NCBI GenBank assembly: GCA_903875575.1
Contig: CAIQWJ010000052.1
Coordinates: 124,001-188,000 of the forward strand
Source of the DNA: an uncultured Acidobacteriia bacterium
GTDB taxonomy: Bacteria > Acidobacteriota > Terriglobia > Bryobacterales > Bryobacteraceae
Reading direction: 5' to 3'
Length of the DNA stretch: 64,000 bases
Part shown: positions 24,900 through 33,861 of the stretch, piece by piece
Layout of the letters: the number at the start of each line of letters is the position of its first letter
Position numbering within the stretch: position 1 is the stretch's first letter
Notes under the pieces: generated by a model
Database searches by the model: none
What the model was told of the DNA's origin: nothing
The model's input: only the letters and a program-made list of their open reading frames with translations
Made by a program: the position numbers and the translations under genes

Positions 24900-25844
24900 A
24901 TGTTGAACTGGCTTGTCATTGGAATCGGAGATATCACAACGAAGCGGGTGATCCCGGCGATCCTGGCCGAACCTCGCAGCAGTTTTCGTGGCGTCCTTAC
25001 GCGAAACCCGGCTAAGGCCGCTGACTATCCCGACGTGAAGGCGTTTACTTCAATAGAGGCGGCGCTGGGGGATGCCGAAATCGATGCGGTGTATGTAGCT
25101 TCTCCTGTGGCCTTTCACGCGCAGCACGCGATGGCGGCGCTGCGGGCCGGCAAACATGTCCTGTGCGAGAAACCGACCGCTATGAATTACGGGGAAGCCG
25201 AAGCGATGGCTGCGACCGCCGAGGAATGCGGGCGACTTCTGGCTGTGGCGTTCTACCGGCGGCTCTACCCTAAGCTGATTCGGGCGAAACAATTGATGGG
25301 CGAGGGGGCGATTGGCACGCCGGTGCTGGCAGAAGCCAACTATCACGGGTGGCTGGAGAGCGAAGAGCGTGGCTGGCTGCGCGATCCGGCATTGGCGGGT
25401 GGCGGGCCGCTTTACGATACGGGATCTCACCGGATCGACGCGATGAATTTCCTTTTTGGAGCCCCGCTCACGGCGACAGGACTGCGCTCAAACGCAGTAC
25501 ACCGGATGGAAGTAGAGGATTCCGCCAGCGTGTTGATCGGCTACGCGGACGGCGTGCGGGGGATTGTGGATGTGCGTTGGAATTCGCGGGTGATACGGGA
25601 TCAGTTCCGGGTGGTGGGAACGGAGGGCGAACTGAATCTGGATCCGCTCAACGGGCCGGAGCTGCGAGTGATTACAAAGGCGGGAACCCACACCGAACAT
25701 CTGCCTGCGCATCCCAATGTTCATTACCCGATGGTGGAGAACTTTGTGAACGCGGCACTGGACGGCGGGGTGCCGGCCTGCGTCGGGCGTGAGGCAATCC
25801 GGACGGATTGGGTGACTGCGAAGGTTATGGCGAATCAGCGGTAG
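24900..25844 (+). CDS. Gfo/Idh/MocA family oxidoreductase
   Basis: 314 residues. An N-terminal Rossmann fold begins MLNWLVIGIGDITTKRVIPAI; the family EKP motif is in VLCEKPTAMNYGEA (Lys91). The C-terminal alpha/beta domain has GGGPLYDTGSHRIDAMNFLFG, with the expected His-containing helix. Such enzymes are NAD(P)-dependent sugar or inositol dehydrogenases; the substrate cannot be fixed. The 3' end overlaps the convergent acyl-CoA dehydrogenase gene by 10 bp. Confidence 0.93.
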   Translation: MLNWLVIGIGDITTKRVIPAILAEPRSSFRGVLTRNPAKAADYPDVKAFTSIEAALGDAEIDAVYVASPVAFHAQHAMAALRAGKHVLCEKPTAMNYGEAEAMAATAEECGRLLAVAFYRRLYPKLIRAKQLMGEGAIGTPVLAEANYHGWLESEERGWLRDPALAGGGPLYDTGSHRIDAMNFLFGAPLTATGLRSNAVHRMEVEDSASVLIGYADGVRGIVDVRWNSRVIRDQFRVVGTEGELNLDPLNGPELRVITKAGTHTEHLPAHPNVHYPMVENFVNAALDGGVPACVGREAIRTDWVTAKVMANQR

Positions 25845-27013
25845 GCCGGGATACCCGTGATGCGTTCGCCGATGACCAGAGCGTGGATGTGATCTGTGCC
25901 TTCGTAGGTTTTGACGGTTTCGAGATTGCAGAGGTGGCGCATGACGGAATACTCGCCGGTTATGCCATTGGCACCGAGGAGATCCCGACTCTGGCGAGCG
26001 CAATCGAGCGCGATGGCCACGTTGTTGCGCTTCAGCATGGAAACGTGCGCGGCTTCGAGGCGACCCGCGTCTTTGAGCCTGCCGCAATGCAGGGCGAGCA
26101 ACTGGGCCTTGGTGATTTCGGTGATCATGCCTGCGAGTTTTTCCTGCACCATCTGATGGCCGGCGAGCGGTTTGCCATCGAACTGTTTTCGGGTAACCGT
26201 GTAGGAGCGGGCGGTTTCGAAACATCCCATCGCCGCGCCGATCACGCCCCAGCCAATGCCGAAGCGCGCCTGGGTGAGGCAGGCGAGAGCGGCTTTGAGA
26301 CCCCTCGCTCCCGGCAGAATGGCGGAGGCTTTGAGGCGGCAATCGACCATGGCCAGACTGGAGGTTACCGAGGCGCGCATGGACAACTTATCGTGAATTT
26401 CGTGCGTGGTGAAACCAGTGACCTCACGATCGATGAGGAAGGCCTGAATTCCGTCCTCGGTTCGCGCCCAGACGACGGCGACATCGGCAACCGAGCCGTT
26501 TGTGATCCAGGTCTTCTCGCCGTTCAGCACCCAGCCGGAACCATCGCGAACAGCAGTGGTGCGCATAGCGGCGGGATTGGAGCCGAAGTCGGGTTCCGTC
26601 AGACCAAAACACCCGATGGCCTGTCCGGAACAAAGGCGCGGCAGCCAGCCGGATTTCTGCTCCTCTGACCCGAACTGCAGGATGGGATACATGACGAGGG
26701 CGCTTTGAACGGAGGCGAAACTGCGAAGGCCCGAATCGCCGCGTTCCAGTTCCTGCATCACCAGGCCGTATTCGACGTTGTTCATGCCGGCGCAGCCATA
26801 GCGCTCAGATTCCGGTCCGAGACTGGCTCCGAGAAAGCCGAGTTGCGCCAGTTCAGGAATCAACTGAGTGGGGAAAACACCATCGCGATAGCAATCGCGA
26901 ATGACAGGCAGGACGCGCTCATCGACAAAACGGCGAGCAGTCCCGCGGACGAGGAGTTCCCCGGTGGAGAGCTGTGAATCGAAGAGAAGATAGTCGACAC
27001 CGGGAAAGCCCAT
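25835..27013 (-). CDS. Acyl-CoA dehydrogenase, glutaryl-CoA dehydrogenase-like
   Basis: 392 residues from the ATG at 27013 (MGFPGVDYLLFDSQLS). FAD/substrate blocks are CFGLTEPDFGSNPAAMRT and LNGEKTWITNGSVADVAVV, and the catalytic base is the Glu in VKTYEGTDHIHALVIGERITG, the position used by glutaryl-CoA dehydrogenase. It oxidises (and, if a true GCDH, decarboxylates) an acyl-CoA and gives electrons to ETF. The membrane Fe-S protein at 9433 could lie downstream of ETF. Monocistronic here. Confidence 0.92.
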   Translation of the reverse strand: MGFPGVDYLLFDSQLSTGELLVRGTARRFVDERVLPVIRDCYRDGVFPTQLIPELAQLGFLGASLGPESERYGCAGMNNVEYGLVMQELERGDSGLRSFASVQSALVMYPILQFGSEEQKSGWLPRLCSGQAIGCFGLTEPDFGSNPAAMRTTAVRDGSGWVLNGEKTWITNGSVADVAVVWARTEDGIQAFLIDREVTGFTTHEIHDKLSMRASVTSSLAMVDCRLKASAILPGARGLKAALACLTQARFGIGWGVIGAAMGCFETARSYTVTRKQFDGKPLAGHQMVQEKLAGMITEITKAQLLALHCGRLKDAGRLEAAHVSMLKRNNVAIALDCARQSRDLLGANGITGEYSVMRHLCNLETVKTYEGTDHIHALVIGERITGIPAYR

Positions 27014-27102
27014 GGCAGATTTCAGTCTACTGTAAGGCGACAGCACCGATAAGACGCCTTCATCCAACTCTCCTCAATCAGCATAAACAAGTCCGGAACG
27101 GC

Positions 27103-27108
27103 TATAAT
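27103..27108 (+). promoter_or_regulatory. Perfect -10 hexamer ahead of the wecA-like gene
   Basis: TATAAT within cggctataatgg, with no clear -35. The same ggctataatg core occurs on the minus strand ahead of the toxin-antitoxin pair. Transcription would begin near 27115, about 58 bases before the ATG at 27173. Confidence 0.45.
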
Positions 27109-27172
27109 GGATCATGCGTTATTGTGACCTCCGGGCGAAAGAGGCGGCAGCGGGAGGCCCGGAACAAACAGC

Positions 27173-28582
27173 ATGAATTCTCTGATCTGGCTGGCGCTCT
27201 CGTCATTTGTACTGTCGCTCATTCTGACGCCCATTTTCAGGGATATCTTTCGTTCTTACGGCGTTGTTGACCAACCGGATCAGAATCGTAAAATCCACAA
27301 GTACCCGATTCCACGCGTAGGGGGAATGGCAATTGCCGTTTCCTATGCGGCATCGTACTTCATTGTTCAGTGGCGAACCGGAATTCTCGACAGCTACGAC
27401 CTGAGCCTGGTATGGAAGATACTACCGGCCGCCAGTACGATCTTTCTGGTGGGAGTGATCGATGATCTGTGGGGACTCAGGCCGTGGCAGAAGCTTGCGG
27501 GTCAACTGGTGGCGGCCGGCATAGCATGCAACAGTGGCATTCTGGCGGTCGACGTGGTGGGTCTGCACGTACAGGCGTGGTGGACGATTCCTGTCACCGT
27601 TTTCTGGTTATTAGCCTGTACGAACGCCTTCAATCTGGTGGATGGGATGGATGGACTGGCAACCGGAGTCGGCATGTTCGCCACGCTGACGATGTTTGTC
27701 TCGGCCCTGATGCAGAAGAACCTGGCACTGGCGATAGCGACGGTACCGCTGGCGGGCTGCCTGATTGGCTTTCTGTGTTACAACTTCAATCCGGCGACGA
27801 TTTTTCTGGGCGATTCCGGCAGTCTGACCATCGGATTCCTGCTGGGGTGTTTCGGGATCATCTGGACGGAGAAGTCAGCCACTCTGCTGGGAATGATGGC
27901 ACCGCTGATGGCGCTCTCGCTGCCGCTGCTCGATGTGGGTCTCGCCATCTTCCGGCGTTTCCTGCGACACCAGCCGATTTTTTCGGCCGATCGCGGACAC
28001 ATCCATCACCGGCTGCTGGACCGGGGGATGTCCCCGAAAAAAGCAGCTATCCTGTTGTACGGAATCTGCAGCATTGTAGCGGTGTTCTCACTGCTGACAA
28101 GTGTGGTTCATAACAATGCGGTTTCGAGCGTCATTGTGCTGCTTTTCTGCGCGGTGGCATGGATAGGAATTCAGTATCTTGGCTATACGGAGTTTTCGCT
28201 GGCGGGCAAGATGCTGTTCGGTGGGGGCTTGCAGCGCAATCTGAAGGCGGAGCTCGATCTGGGCGCGCTGCGGAAGACATTTGAAGCGGCGAAGACGGCC
28301 AGCGAATGCGCCGGCCTTGTGGAACAGTCATCAGGAAAGTTTGGCTTGATTGCCACGCACATGCGAATTGCGGGCGAGGATTTCGAGGGACCGGCGGAAT
28401 CGGCGGGCTCGCTGTGGACCGCACGGGTTTCGATCGCGGAGGGGGACTGGATCGACTTTGCGCGGGTCTCGGACTCCGGTACCGGGTCAGTATTATTTCT
28501 GGATGTTGTGGCGACCAGTCTGAGAGCCCGGATTCCGCAACTGGACAAACCCCATACGCGGGTTACGCTGAGTGCCCGCTAA
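27173..28582 (+). CDS. WecA/TagO-like glycosyl-1-phosphate transferase with C-terminal extension
   Basis: 469 residues. About eleven membrane segments and the MraY-superfamily motifs NLVDGMDGLATG, FLGDSGSLTIGFLLG and the loop-E motif DRGHIHHRLLDRG place it in the WecA/TagO group, which moves HexNAc-1-phosphate onto undecaprenyl phosphate and starts surface glycan synthesis. A further ~130 residues after the last span form a soluble domain (GALRKTFEAAKTASECAGL) not found in basic WecA; I do not recognise it. It is followed after 45 bp by a sugar-transferase gene. Confidence 0.92.
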   Translation: MNSLIWLALSSFVLSLILTPIFRDIFRSYGVVDQPDQNRKIHKYPIPRVGGMAIAVSYAASYFIVQWRTGILDSYDLSLVWKILPAASTIFLVGVIDDLWGLRPWQKLAGQLVAAGIACNSGILAVDVVGLHVQAWWTIPVTVFWLLACTNAFNLVDGMDGLATGVGMFATLTMFVSALMQKNLALAIATVPLAGCLIGFLCYNFNPATIFLGDSGSLTIGFLLGCFGIIWTEKSATLLGMMAPLMALSLPLLDVGLAIFRRFLRHQPIFSADRGHIHHRLLDRGMSPKKAAILLYGICSIVAVFSLLTSVVHNNAVSSVIVLLFCAVAWIGIQYLGYTEFSLAGKMLFGGGLQRNLKAELDLGALRKTFEAAKTASECAGLVEQSSGKFGLIATHMRIAGEDFEGPAESAGSLWTARVSIAEGDWIDFARVSDSGTGSVLFLDVVATSLRARIPQLDKPHTRVTLSAR

Positions 28583-28627
28583 CATGCAGAACCGGTCCGC
28601 CGACACGAAAATGCGAGCTTGCCTCCC

Positions 28628-29953
28628 ATGAGATTGCTACCCGAACGCGTTTCCGTTCTGCTGCTCACCGAGTTTCTGCTTTCCCTGGCATCGTTTGTCA
28701 CCGCGCAGTATCTGGCTTTTGGCGTGGTGGGATTCTTCGAGGGCGAGATCTGGGGTTTGCTGGCGGCGGCAGTCAGCGTAGTAGCCGGCGGTTTCCTGAG
28801 TGGACTCTATCAGAATCTTCGCTGGAAATCCCGGGTGGCCCTGATTCTGCAGATCTGCGGCGTATTCGGCATCGTACTGGTCATCCAGGGGCTGCTGGTC
28901 TATGCTCAATCTCCGTTCCAGGTGGCCCGCGGCGTGATGTTGACGGGAGTCGGCCTGAACCTCATTGTGATGGTGGGCTGGCGAATTAGCTACGCGGCAT
29001 TACTGAAGAAGATATTCGACACGCAGGCGGTCCTGTTTCTGGGCGTGGACGATGTTGTGTGTGAAATTGCCTCAAATTTGGAGAACAGGCCTGAACTGGG
29101 CCTCACGGTAGCCGGATTTCTTTCTGACGCACATGGAGTGGGAACGCCGATTGCAGGAGGCGGCTGCGTGGAAGGTGGAATTGACGATCTGGCAATTGTG
29201 ACTGAGAGATTACAGGTGCGGCGCATCGTGGCGGGCATGGAGGAAATGCGGAGGCGGCTGCCTGTGGCCGCATTGATGGCCGCAAAGAAGAAAGGCATTG
29301 CTGTAGAGGAAGCCGGCGGGGCATATGAGACGGTTTGCGGTCGCGTTTGCTCCCGAACCTTTCGCCCTTCGCAACTGGTATTCGCCAATGAGATGGCGGT
29401 ACGGCCTGGCGCGATGGCTCTGCAGTCGATCTATTCGAATCTTGCTGGCCTGGTGGCGTTTGTTTGCGCGGTGCCGATTCTCGCCGTTGCAAGGGTGGCG
29501 ATCCGCCTGACATCGCCCGGATCAGCTGTGCTGTCGGAGTGCTACGCGGGACAGAATGGCATTCCATTTTTTGCCAGCCGGTTGCGCTGTTGCCGGATAG
29601 ACGACACGGAAAGAGTGACGGCTGTGGGACGCTGGATTCGGGCGCTGCATCTGGAGTATCTGCCGCGAATTGGCAGCGTGGTGCGGGGAGAGATGTCGCT
29701 GGTGGGACCGGCGCCGGTTCGCATCGAATTCGCCGAACACCTTTCGGCGATGATTCCTGTCTACCGACAGCGCTTATCGGTGAAGCCTGGACTAACGGGT
29801 TGGACGCAGATCCAGATGGTGGAAACTGAACTCCCTGACATCATTCGGGAAGTGGAGACAGACCTCTACTACACGAAGCATCTGTCGGTGGCGCTGGACG
29901 CCTACATACTTCTTCATGCACTTCGGGAAGTACTACCCTTGACTGAGGGATAG
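28628..29953 (+). CDS. Divergent bacterial sugar transferase (PF02397-type)
   Basis: 441 residues from the ATG at 28628. Four or five N-terminal membrane segments and a CoA-binding-like central part precede the transferase domain, recognisable by VVRGEMSLVGPAPVRIEF and LSVKPGLTGWTQIQMV. The usual KFRTM block reads RLRCC, and the catalytic Asp-Glu dyad of LDELPQ reads Glu343-Tyr344 (HLEYLPRI). The enzyme class loads phosphosugars on undecaprenyl phosphate. With both dyad residues altered it may be inactive or use a changed mechanism; the adjacent WecA-like gene could supply initiation. Confidence 0.88.
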   Translation: MRLLPERVSVLLLTEFLLSLASFVTAQYLAFGVVGFFEGEIWGLLAAAVSVVAGGFLSGLYQNLRWKSRVALILQICGVFGIVLVIQGLLVYAQSPFQVARGVMLTGVGLNLIVMVGWRISYAALLKKIFDTQAVLFLGVDDVVCEIASNLENRPELGLTVAGFLSDAHGVGTPIAGGGCVEGGIDDLAIVTERLQVRRIVAGMEEMRRRLPVAALMAAKKKGIAVEEAGGAYETVCGRVCSRTFRPSQLVFANEMAVRPGAMALQSIYSNLAGLVAFVCAVPILAVARVAIRLTSPGSAVLSECYAGQNGIPFFASRLRCCRIDDTERVTAVGRWIRALHLEYLPRIGSVVRGEMSLVGPAPVRIEFAEHLSAMIPVYRQRLSVKPGLTGWTQIQMVETELPDIIREVETDLYYTKHLSVALDAYILLHALREVLPLTEG

Positions 29954-30029
29954 AACCGAAACCCTCGGTTCCGACGAGTGAATCCGCCTAAAAACAACGC
30001 CCCCTCGATCCGATAAGGGAGGTATGGAA

Positions 30030-30272
30030 ATGACCTCATTAGTGTCGCGGATTCGCGGATGGAAAGCCGAATTAGACGATGTTCTGGAGGGTTGCGTATC
30101 CCAACCGAGCGAAGTCAGCTCCCCTGAGTGGTACGCAGGCCTGGCAGTGAGTCCGGCGTCTTTCAGCAGGCAGCTTGCCGATATGCAGGTTTCTTTACAG
30201 CGCGCCAATGCACCGCAATGCACGAGTGATCAGGCAGAGCTGATTCCGATGCCTGCGCGAAAGATCACATAG
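30030..30272 (+). CDS. Small hypothetical protein
   Basis: 80 residues starting at the ATG at 30030 (MTSLVSRIRGWKAEL). A clear ribosome binding site (aagggaggt, ending at 30023) has proper spacing to this ATG, not to the one at 30024 that touches it. No signal peptide or known domain is visible; the sequence is helical at first and Ser/Pro-rich in the middle. It may belong to the polysaccharide locus upstream, 76 bp away. Confidence 0.5.
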   Translation: MTSLVSRIRGWKAELDDVLEGCVSQPSEVSSPEWYAGLAVSPASFSRQLADMQVSLQRANAPQCTSDQAELIPMPARKIT

Positions 30273-30338
30273 TCCGGGTGGGGTTGCCGCCGGAGGTTGC
30301 ACTACACAACCCCGGCTGTTTGGATCTAGACTGGAGCG

Positions 30339-30950
30339 ATGACAATCCTGCCCCTCCGACGTAACTCGTGTTTCAGTGCGACCGCCACTGGATGCCTTCT
30401 TGCCTGTTCACTTATGAACATTTCAGTCATGAATGCCCAGACAGCCGCGGTAAAGACGGCGCAGGCACCCAATGCTGGCAAGGTATTTGATAAGACGCTG
30501 ACCAACACAGAAAAAGAATTCGTATCACTGGTGGAAGCCATGCCTGCAGACAAGTTCGGGTTCGCGCCCACGGCCGGGAAATTCGATGGCGTCAGAACCT
30601 TTGCGCTGGAGGCGAAACATGCCGCGTTCGTCCTGAATGAGATTTCCTCGGCGATGCTGGGAGAGAAGAATCCATCGACAACAGGGCCAAGTGAGAACGG
30701 TCCGGAGAATCTCACCAGCAAGGAACAGATCGTCAAATACGTGAAAGATGCCTTCGCTTATGCGCACAAGGCCGTCGCGACCCTGACGAATGCCAATTTG
30801 ATGGGGGAGACGGTGGACCCGTTCGACCCTAAGGGCAAACGCACCCGTGTGGATTCGGCTGGCATCCTGATGTGGCACACATTCGATCACTATGGCCAGA
30901 TGGTGGAGTACGCGCGCATGAATGGGATCGTACCGCCGGCCAGCCAGTAG
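30339..30950 (+). CDS. Secreted DinB family protein
   Basis: 203 residues. An N-terminal hydrophobic segment (ATGCLLACSLMNISVMNAQ) looks like a signal peptide, with a lipobox-like Cys possible. The rest is a DinB four-helix bundle: DKTLTNTEKEFVSLVEAMP, ALEAKHAAFVLNEI and LMWHTFDHYGQMVEYARM, with His ligands in the second and last helices. Export is unusual compared with the cytoplasmic DinB at 11354. Substrate unknown. Confidence 0.85.
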   Translation: MTILPLRRNSCFSATATGCLLACSLMNISVMNAQTAAVKTAQAPNAGKVFDKTLTNTEKEFVSLVEAMPADKFGFAPTAGKFDGVRTFALEAKHAAFVLNEISSAMLGEKNPSTTGPSENGPENLTSKEQIVKYVKDAFAYAHKAVATLTNANLMGETVDPFDPKGKRTRVDSAGILMWHTFDHYGQMVEYARMNGIVPPASQ

Positions 30951-31087
30951 CCGGTCGGAGGCATCATACCCCCCGGCCCCGTGCGGAGATGCCGGCAGTA
31001 TCGCACCAGAAGCACGCCATCCCGACTGGTCCTCCACTTTACCCAGCCGCACGTGCTCCCCCCGCCGTTGCTATCTTGGAAGTATTC

Positions 31088-32518
31088 ATGGCATTCTCCG
31101 ATTCATTCTTCGCCGCGAAGTTCGGCATCACGCAGCACGACCTGGAGAGCTATCTCTCCGACGCGCTGTCGCGCGGCGGAGACTACGCCGACCTCTACTT
31201 CGAATACCTCGCGACCAGTTCCATCAGCATTGATGAATCCATCGTGAAGAGCGCCACGCAGGGCGTTTCGCTGGGCCTCGGCGTGCGGGTCATCTCGGGG
31301 GAGCGGACCGGTTACGCTTACTCGGACGACCTCAGCCCGGAGAAGATCCGCCACGCCGCGCAGGTGGCAGCCATGATCGCGGCAGGCCCGGCCAAGGTGG
31401 AAAAGACTCCGCTCAACGAAGGTCCGCGCCGCAACCTTTACCCGGTGATCACCGCGCCCAGCGAGACCGCCTTCCGCGAACGCGTGGAACTGGCACAGCG
31501 CGCCGATGTGGCTGCCCGCGCCTATGACTCGCGCATCTTTCAGGTGCAGGTGGTTTATGCCGATAACCTCCGCCAGATTCTGGTCGCGACCAGCGACGGC
31601 ATGTTGAACTGGGACCGCCAGCCGCTCTCGCGTATGAGCGTCTTCGTTCTGGCCAAAGACAAAGATGGCGTTCCGCAGCAGGGCCATGCCGGCGGCGGCG
31701 GACGCCACGAACTCGATTGGTTCCGTACCGAGCGCACACCGGAATACTTCGCGCAGGAAGCCGGCCGCCAGGCGATTGTGCAACTGGGCGCGGTGGAGGC
31801 ACCGGCCGGCGAACAGATTGTCGTGCTGGGTCCGGGTTGGCCAGGCGTGCTGCTGCACGAAGCGGTGGGCCATGGTCTCGAAGCAGACTTCAATCGCAAG
31901 GGCGTCTCGGCGTTCTCCGGACGCATCGGCCAGCAAGTGGCGAGTCCGCTCTGCACCGTCGTTGACGATGGCACCATCGGCGGTCGCCGCGGCTCGTTGA
32001 ATCTCGACGACGAAGGCAACCAGTCGCAGCGCAACGTGCTGATTGAAAACGGCATCCTGCGCGGTTACCTGCAGGACAAGCTTTCGAGTCGCATCACCGG
32101 GGCGCACGCCACCGGCAGCGGGCGCCGCGAGAGCTACGAACACATCCCGATGCCGCGCATGACGAACACATTTATGCTGGCTGGCGAGAGCGCGCCGGAG
32201 GACGTCATTAAGTCCGTGCCGCGCGGGCTCTACTGCGCGAACTTCGCGGGTGGGCAGGTGGATATCACGAGCGGCAACTTCGTCTTCTCGGCGTCAGAAA
32301 GTTACCTGATTGAAGACGGCAAACTGACCCGGCCGGTACGCAACGCGACGCTGATCGGGAACGGCCCGGAGGCCATGAAATACGTGAGTATGGTGGGGAA
32401 CGATCTGAAACTGGATGAAGGAGTCGGCATCTGCGGCAAGGAAGGCCAGAGCGTGCCGGTGGGAGTGGGAATTCCGACCGTCCGAATTGACAAGATGACG
32501 GTCGGAGGCACAGCGTGA
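31088..32518 (+). CDS. tldD: Metalloprotease TldD
   Basis: 476 residues from the ATG at 31088 (MAFSDSFFAAKFGI). The zinc motif is in LLHEAVGHGLEADFNRKG (HExxxH), with TNTFMLAGE, GLYCANFAGGQVDITSGNFVF and GICGKEGQSVPVGVG as typical C-terminal TldD blocks. TldD forms a heterodimer with TldE that degrades unfolded peptides and matures some modified peptides. The stop overlaps the tldE start. Confidence 0.95.
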   Translation: MAFSDSFFAAKFGITQHDLESYLSDALSRGGDYADLYFEYLATSSISIDESIVKSATQGVSLGLGVRVISGERTGYAYSDDLSPEKIRHAAQVAAMIAAGPAKVEKTPLNEGPRRNLYPVITAPSETAFRERVELAQRADVAARAYDSRIFQVQVVYADNLRQILVATSDGMLNWDRQPLSRMSVFVLAKDKDGVPQQGHAGGGGRHELDWFRTERTPEYFAQEAGRQAIVQLGAVEAPAGEQIVVLGPGWPGVLLHEAVGHGLEADFNRKGVSAFSGRIGQQVASPLCTVVDDGTIGGRRGSLNLDDEGNQSQRNVLIENGILRGYLQDKLSSRITGAHATGSGRRESYEHIPMPRMTNTFMLAGESAPEDVIKSVPRGLYCANFAGGQVDITSGNFVFSASESYLIEDGKLTRPVRNATLIGNGPEAMKYVSMVGNDLKLDEGVGICGKEGQSVPVGVGIPTVRIDKMTVGGTA

Positions 32519-33861
32519 TGAACCTGACGGAAGTTGCTCAGGACGCCATCCAGCAAGCGCTGAAACGCGGCGCGACCGACGCTGAATGCACCATTTCGGA
32601 AGGCTCCGAGTTTTCGGCTTCCGTCCGGCTGGGTGAAGTCGAGACGCTCAAAGAGGCTGGTTCACGCGGGGCCGGCCTGCGGGTGCTGATCGGTAGGCGG
32701 ATGGGGTCATCGTACACATCCGATCTGACGCCGGAAGGCATTCGGCAGATGGTGGCGTCGGCTGTCGACCTGGCGCACCTGACCACGGAAGATCCCCACG
32801 CGGGCTTGCCGGATGCTTCGGAACTTGGTTCGCTCACCGAAGACCTGCAGCTCTTCAGTGATGAAGTCGCAGGACTCGCGGCGGATAAAAAGATCGACGC
32901 AGCAAGACGCGCGGAAGCGGCGGCGCTGTCGTTCGATCCGCGGATCACGAACTCGGAAGGCGGGTCGTTCGACTCCAACATCGCGGGGCGCGTGTTCGCA
33001 AACTCGCGCGGCTTCGCTGGCTCTTATCGGTCGACGTATTGTTCGGTTTCGGCGGTGCCCGTGGCTGCACTCGACGGCAAGATGGAGCGTGATTACTGGT
33101 TCACGATCGCTCGCAGTTTCAGCGGCCTCGAATCGCCGGAACTGGTGGGGCGGACGGCCGCGGAGCGCGTGATCCGCCGGCTGGGCGCGGTCAAGGTGGA
33201 GACGCAGCGGGTGCCAATCGTGTTTGAACCACGCGTGGCACGGTCGCTGCTGGGCAACCTGTTCGACGCCGTGCAGGGCAGTTCGATTTATCGTCAGGCG
33301 TCGTTCCTTGCGGGCAAGCTGGGCGAGAAGATCGCCTGCGACAAGATCACGCTGATCGACGATGGCACTATCCCGGGCCTGTTCGGCAGCCAGCCTTTCG
33401 ATGACGAAGGGGTGCCTTCGCGGCGCACGCCGGTGATCGAAAAAGGCATACTGAAGAACTATCTGCTGAACACGTACACCGCCCGGAAGCTGGGGATGAA
33501 GACGACCGGCAACGCGTCCCGCGGCATCACGGGGAACGCGGGCATCGGGCACGGTAATTTCATCCTGGAAGCAGGGGAAAAATCGCCGGAGCAGATCATT
33601 GCCGGGATAAAAAATGGCTTTTACGTTACCGAACTGATCGGCAGCGGAGTCAATATAGTGACAGGCGATTATTCGCGCGGCGCGGTGGGACTATGGATTC
33701 GCGATGGCGAACTGGCGTTCCCCGTATCCGAAGTGACGATTGCCGGGACTTTGCAGGAGATGTTGACGGATGTGGCGGAAATCGGTAATGATCTGGAGTT
33801 CCGGGGATCGGTTTCCGCGCCCACCATCATGATTGGAGAGATGACCGTTGCCGGGAGATAA
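32518..33861 (+). CDS. tldE: TldE/PmbA family protein
   Basis: 447 residues. The ATG at 32518 shares its A with the tldD stop codon. It carries LGEVETLKEAGSRGAGLRVL, GSSIYRQASFLAGKLGEKI and NGFYVTELIGSGVNIVTGDYSRGAVG, typical of TldE, and lacks the HExxxH zinc motif, as expected for the non-catalytic partner. The pair should form one cytoplasmic protease. No precursor peptide gene is obvious nearby. Confidence 0.95.
   Translation: MNLTEVAQDAIQQALKRGATDAECTISEGSEFSASVRLGEVETLKEAGSRGAGLRVLIGRRMGSSYTSDLTPEGIRQMVASAVDLAHLTTEDPHAGLPDASELGSLTEDLQLFSDEVAGLAADKKIDAARRAEAAALSFDPRITNSEGGSFDSNIAGRVFANSRGFAGSYRSTYCSVSAVPVAALDGKMERDYWFTIARSFSGLESPELVGRTAAERVIRRLGAVKVETQRVPIVFEPRVARSLLGNLFDAVQGSSIYRQASFLAGKLGEKIACDKITLIDDGTIPGLFGSQPFDDEGVPSRRTPVIEKGILKNYLLNTYTARKLGMKTTGNASRGITGNAGIGHGNFILEAGEKSPEQIIAGIKNGFYVTELIGSGVNIVTGDYSRGAVGLWIRDGELAFPVSEVTIAGTLQEMLTDVAEIGNDLEFRGSVSAPTIMIGEMTVAGR

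Noticed and set aside
30280-30313. ggggttg / caacccc inverted repeat as terminator after the small gene at 30030
   Set aside because: Only 7 bp of stem, a 20-base loop and no T-tract; too weak to call.
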